From: Apus apus
Lineage: Eukaryota; Chordata; Aves; Apodiformes; Apodidae
Direction of reading: 5' to 3'
DNA: 64,000 nt
Assembly (NCBI RefSeq): GCF_020740795.1
Contig: NC_067304.1
Span: forward strand, 5,942,056 to 6,006,055
The notes beneath the pieces were generated by a model, which was not told where the DNA came from, ran no database searches, and worked only from the letters and a program-made list of their open reading frames with translations. Below are positions 58,702 to 64,000 of the stretch, piece after piece (position 1 is the first letter of the stretch; each line of letters opens with the position of its first letter). A program made the position numbers and the translations under genes.

Positions 58702-61700
58702 CCCAACCATTTTAATTCATTTCTTTAATGCTGATAAGCAGCTTCGTGCAGCGTGAAATTTTCTACCATGACTCTGAGTTGCCTGAGAATTGAGGTATAA
58801 AAATGAACCATCAGCCAACAGGAAAATGTGTGTTCATGTGCTGAAAGTCTTAAAAGTATTAGGTTCATTTGCAAAATTCTCTTTTTGACTAAGAGATGTG
58901 ATTCTGCTTCTGTTCATGCACGATGTCACAAGCACTCCTTTGGTTAAAGATTGTGATGTTAATTCAAATGGAAAGTGAAGGGGGGAAAGGCAAGTGTGAA
59001 ACAATCTGTTTCAGTGGCTTGTCTGGAGCACACCAGAGAGCAGAGGCTTGCACCAAAGGGGAGGGTTTGGCTTTGCACTTTACATGACTTGAGTTGCTTT
59101 GGCACACCAGGCTCCTGGTTCTGGTGCTCTGCTGCTGAAATATGTGGCCTTTGGTGAAAAAAAACAAAACAACCCCAAACTTAACAACCCCAAACTGTTA
59201 CTTCCAAGGACCAAGAGATGTAGTGACAGGAAGCTTGGACATGCTCTGGTTGCTGGAGGGTGTGATGGCCTCCTGGGCAAGGCTGGTGTTCTTGGTGCCT
59301 GCTCTGGGTTTGTGGGCATCTGCCCATCACTGAGGAGTGTGCAGGTCCTGCTGGGCCCAGCAGATCCTTGTCTGGAGAGCAGAAGACCCCCGTGGTGCTT
59401 CTGTTGGCTCTGGTGGGTGTCACTGCAGAGCAGAGGAGGGGGTGGGAGAAAGGGGAAGGCTTGGGAGCTGTTCTTGGGAAGGCTGGGTTTCCCCTCTGGG
59501 GTGACAGTCACCCCCTTCCCTGCTGCTTGGGGTAACTCCAGCTGAGGCCCTATTGCTGTGTCGCTTCCGTTTGGGGATTTAACACGTGGATAAAGTCCCT
59601 TAAGCTGCTCCTGAGGATTTGGAGATTTTTGTAAAGCTCAAATGCACAAAGCAGCCTCTGAGCTGAGGCTGCTGGATGGATCAATGAAACTGCATTTAAC
59701 TTCTTAAGCAAAATCTGCCATGTTCCTTCTCTTGCATCCTCTCCTGGAATTTCTATTTAATATTTAATAATACTCATGTTGCTCTCACTGTTGTTTCCAA
59801 ACAACAATCTCCTTAAAGCAGGCAAAAATCCTTAAGAAAAAAAAGCAATGAGCTGTTTAAGTGTGTTTCCTAGGCCTCTCCCTATCTCTGCCCTCCAGCT
59901 ATAGTGAGTCTATTATAATTCAAATCTAAACATAAACCAGCCAAAATTCTTCAGCTGGAAAGTTAGACATTTCTATGCTAATAAGCCTAACAGAAGGGCT
60001 GTGGAAGCAGCCGATGCAAAGTGACCCAGTAATTCTCTCATCTCCATGATTTACAGCCCTGGTAACTTTTGATCCAAAATATCATCTGGTTCTCAAGTGC
60101 TGTAGGAGTTTCCCTGCCCCCAGGCTGCTGTTCTTGCTTTGAACAAAACCACAGGAGTGCTCCAGGCCTGGCTGGGCTGTCCCCCCATGCCCAGCCAGGG
60201 GGTTTATCTGTTCAGCGCCCAGGAGATCTGAATGTTACTGATCTGGTTGGACACAGTCTAGGCCAACAGCTCCCCTGCTGTAACATTTGGAGACCTCAAC
60301 ATCTTGGCTTTTGGGGTTTTTTTAATCAGTGCAGTGGCGTCGAGCACGGAGCACGAACAAACTGGACCCAGTCATTTCCTGCTGCCTGCTCTTTGCTGGG
60401 GAAACAATACATGGGCTAATAGCAGAACACCTGCATCTTAGAGCAGGTGTCACAAATCATGCTGTAAAGATGCCTGGTGCCTTGCCCCCCAGCTCCTGTG
60501 CTCCCCCTGGCTGTGCTGCTCAGGCCCCAGCAGCCCAGCTGGGGGAACTGCCCCGAGGGGTGGGTACCCAGCTCTGCCCACCCCCAGGGGCTGGGATTTA
60601 CCTCAGTTGTGCACAAAACCTGTACTGAGCCGGTGCAGGGTAGGGCTGTACCCCAAAATTAAGAGACCTAAAAATGCAGCTTGCTTGAGAGAGTAAATAC
60701 ATCCTGAGCAACTTCCCTGGGGAGCTGTCCTGGCACAGGACCAGAAACAGCATCTTGGGATGGGCAGGGTGTCAGGGAAGGGCAGTGTGAGAGCAGCTCC
60801 AGCTGCTTTGTGTTCTCCAGGTAATGGGAAATCTTCACTTTCTTACGTGCAGATCCTAACCAGCTTACAAAATTATATCAACGACTTTATGAATGGATAT
60901 GAAAAGTAAATTTGATTATTCCTCAGCCATGCGTTGCTGTCTATAATTGCATAGATTTGGACTTTAATTAGTCAGATTACTTCCTCAGTTCAGAGTTGAA
61001 CAAGACAATAACAATAAAATGCTAAATGTCCCCTTATCAAATCCAAACCACAGCTCTGGGTCCTAGGATTCCAGACTCTTGAGGTTGGAATTAGACCCTG
61101 GATTTAACATTGCAATTAGGTCACATTTAATTCATGTGTTTGTGTTCTGGATTTGTTCTGTTCTTGTGGCCTTGGTGTATTTGTACACAAGCTGGTTTTG
61201 TACAGCAGGAAGAAGTACCCTTGGCTGAAATGTGTATGTGCAGTTTGTGCCCTTAGTGAGGGTTCTGCTCCTGTTACAATCTGCTCAGGCATAAGGGTTT
61301 GAACCGCAGGTGCTTCATAAACAAACACTAAAGACCAATGAACACATTCTACAAATCACAGTCTAAAATTAAATTTCCAGTGTCTAGAGAAAAAAGGCTG
61401 CAGGAAGCTAAAAAAAGATCTGAATCTAATGCTGAACATGACTATACTAGCAAGTCATCCTTCAATAATCTTCATAATTTAAGAACCAATACCTGGAAAA
61501 AAGGCTCAGCAGGCTCTGCTCTGCCCTCAGCCTGCAGCCTGATGCCCCGTGTGTGTGTCAGCCCCTCCACTGCTCCTGCTGTTCAGTTCTGCTTCACAGC
61601 TGAGTAATATTCCTTGTGCAAAGTAATGCTGGGCTGCTTGACTGAGTACTTCCAACCATCTAAATCTTGGGGTAATTATTTTAATAAACATGAATTGTGG

Positions 61701-64000
61701 GACTCCTGCCTAGATGTGTAATAGGAATCTAATCTATAATACAGATGGAAAGCAGTGCAGCTGCACCGTGTGCACTGTGTTAATTAAGTATACACTAAAC
61801 ATATGGCAACACACCTCCAGACCAACAGGCACAGCTCTCTCCTGGATGCAATTAGTTCTTGTGCATGCATAAAGAATCAGTCATACACCAAAAAATGCCT
61901 GTCATAACCTCTGACTGATAAAATTACAACTGCTCAACTACTTCACTTCCATTGCAGCAATGTTTATCTACTCATTGTAGCACTGGTCAAGTTTGGTTGG
62001 CAAAATAAAATTAAAAAAACACCTTTCTCCTGTTTCTGACTTCTTTGGTTCCCACAGTGGAGCTTTGCCTCTGAGGAACCAGAGGAGAGGTTCAGAAAAA
62101 TAAACCCCAGAGGGAACTGTATTGCATTGCCCTGCAACTTGTGCAGTTATTTGTGCAGGTTTAAAATAGACTAAAAATATGGTGTAAAATATTACTTTCT
62201 GTTCTAGTCTCACCTTTGAAGTGAATTTGCTTCAAGACACGAGGTTCACAACAAAGTTTTGACCCACTCAGTAAATAATATAGTCAAATAAAAACAGGTA
62301 CAAGGGCACATAATTGTCCATCACTGACTGTTACTTGTGAGAGCAGCCTGGGATGTCCTGGTTCTGGTGTGATGGACACTGTGCAAAACCACAAGTGATG
62401 AAGAGCTGCCTCTGTTGATGTATGTGACAAATCACCCCTGACTGGGATGACACCTGGATTTCACCCATAACAAAGCTCTAAATGCTGCCTCCAGGAGTTT
62501 ACAATCACAGATCCAGGCACAAGACAAGAGGTGAATATGAGGTAAGAAGCAAGGAGCAGCACTCTCAGTGCCAGCTTTGGTCAGGAGGTGGCTTAAGGGT
62601 GGGTTGAGGCAGGATCCAGCAACGACTCTTCTCCCTGTTGCCAATGAAGCTCTGCTGGCCCTCCTGCCTGGGCAGCAGCTCTGGGCTCTGTTCTCCCTTC
62701 TTGCTAATCACTATTGAAAAGCTTCAAACCTCAGTTAAACATGGTCTTTGTTTAAATGGGTTGATTTGGAGACTGGGGGAGCTTCTCTTGTGTTGGGTTT
62801 TTTTTAGTTATTTTTGCTATTTTTCAGACACATCAGCCTGACTGACTTATATTTGCACAAATTTGGGGGAATTTTTTTCCTTTCCAAGCAAATTAGCCCT
62901 GTTTGTCTCTTTATTGATTTGAACAAGGCAAACAACCCCTCCCCACACCATTTTCTCAATGTTCATTGGCCCTGGAAAGTGTCGCTGGTTTGCTCCCCAG
63001 TTTCTCAGTGGTACCTCCCAGCAGGGGCAGCTGCAGAATCTGACTGTCCAACCAGGGAGACTTTGAGAAGAGTAAAGTTTATCAAAGATCAGTCACTCTG
63101 AGCAGTTTTCACGTGGAGATATGGAATGAGATTCAGGTCAATTACTTAAGATACAAAGAGGTTTGGCCCTGCCTTGTTCTTCTTCCAGTGAAGATAGATA
63201 TCACCTCTCAGAGCAGACACTTAACACCAGCTTTTCTTATTCCCAGCCTGATGTCGCAGCCTATAATTACTTTTCACACCTTGGCTATATTTAACTGCCC
63301 TTTGTCTCATCCCTTAATCTGCTAACGAGCAGCAAATGTGTTTTAGAGTCAGATCTGAATGGAAGGCCAAGACCTAATGGCTCACCTTCTGTGGAAGCTG
63401 TTTAGAGGGCACAAGTCTTAAATAACTTTCAAATATCTGCAATTCATCTGCTTTTTACAGTCTGGATGAAAGTAAAGGTTACATCTTAATGCAGAAAGTT
63501 GTAAATGAACAAAAAGCTGAATGCACAAAATCTTTAATTTCCTTTTGGTGCTTGTGAAATAATTTAGTATAAGTGAAAGGTGCCAGTTTTACAGCCTGGA
63601 AGCACCTTCCACGTCACCATCCAGAGCAACTTCTCTACAGTGAGTGTGGTTTTACATTATGCTGTCTGGGTCTAGCAGAATCAGCCCCTGCCTGCTTATC
63701 TATCTCAACCATAAATTTTGACTTCATAGGTCAGAACTTTGTTGTCTGGACAGAAATGAAGAACAGTGATCTTTTTTGGCTTTTTTAGCTCACTGTTACA
63801 GCACTCTCTGCTTCCTTCTTGCTGTGTCTGGAATATGAAATGTGGACCTCATCTGAAGCCAGCACGAGCAGGGGGGCAACCTCTGTGTGTTGTGTTCATC
63901 TTCACACCAACTGTTGGTCACAAACTCACCCAGTGTGATGCTCAGCATCTCTGTGTCAGCCTGATTCCTGTTTGTTGGTTCAGGTATTTATCTGTCCATC

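Overview
This is vertebrate nuclear DNA, most likely from a bird. The genes are split into small exons with GT-AG introns and carry no operon or bacterial signals. Two fragments match the 3' end of CR1 LINEs, the dominant interspersed repeat of birds. Two protein-coding genes lie tail to tail: DDX20 (Gemin3) on the + strand and the 3' half of KCND3 (Kv4.3) on the - strand. This pairing matches the neighbourhood I recall from other vertebrates, so the locus looks conserved in synteny.

Layout. 1-1420: upstream DNA with no confident gene; one minus-strand open stretch is worth a look. 1430-2520: a CpG island spanning the DDX20 promoter, with a perfect NRF1 palindrome and a YY1-type element over the start codon. 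1871-7162: eleven DDX20 coding exons that join in phase to 757 codons plus stop. 7163-9110: DDX20 3' UTR, poly(A) signal and a short intergenic gap. About 9110-15258: inferred KCND3 3' UTR on the - strand, containing a CR1 fragment and microsatellites. 15259-40230: six KCND3 coding exons on the - strand, from the second half of the GYG selectivity filter to the C-terminal VSAL, including the 57-nt alternative exon of the long isoform. 40231-64000: one KCND3 intron that runs off the right edge; the first coding exon (T1 domain, S1-S5, most of the pore loop) is outside the window.

The two genes do unrelated jobs. DDX20 is the DEAD-box helicase of the SMN-Gemin complex, which assembles spliceosomal snRNPs. 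Kv4.3 is the pore subunit of the fast A-type (ISA/Ito) potassium current in neurons and heart. Both reading frames are intact wherever they can be followed.

I found no CRISPR array, no complete mobile element, no tRNA or rRNA gene, and no new multi-gene system. The most unusual feature is an isolated CpG-dense block at about 33.1-33.7 kb inside a KCND3 intron, which could be an unannotated promoter. Several AT-rich, homeodomain-motif-rich blocks in the introns are candidate enhancers, but only alignment could show that. Exon boundaries come from splice-site consensus, phase continuity and my recollection of the vertebrate proteins; nothing was searched.
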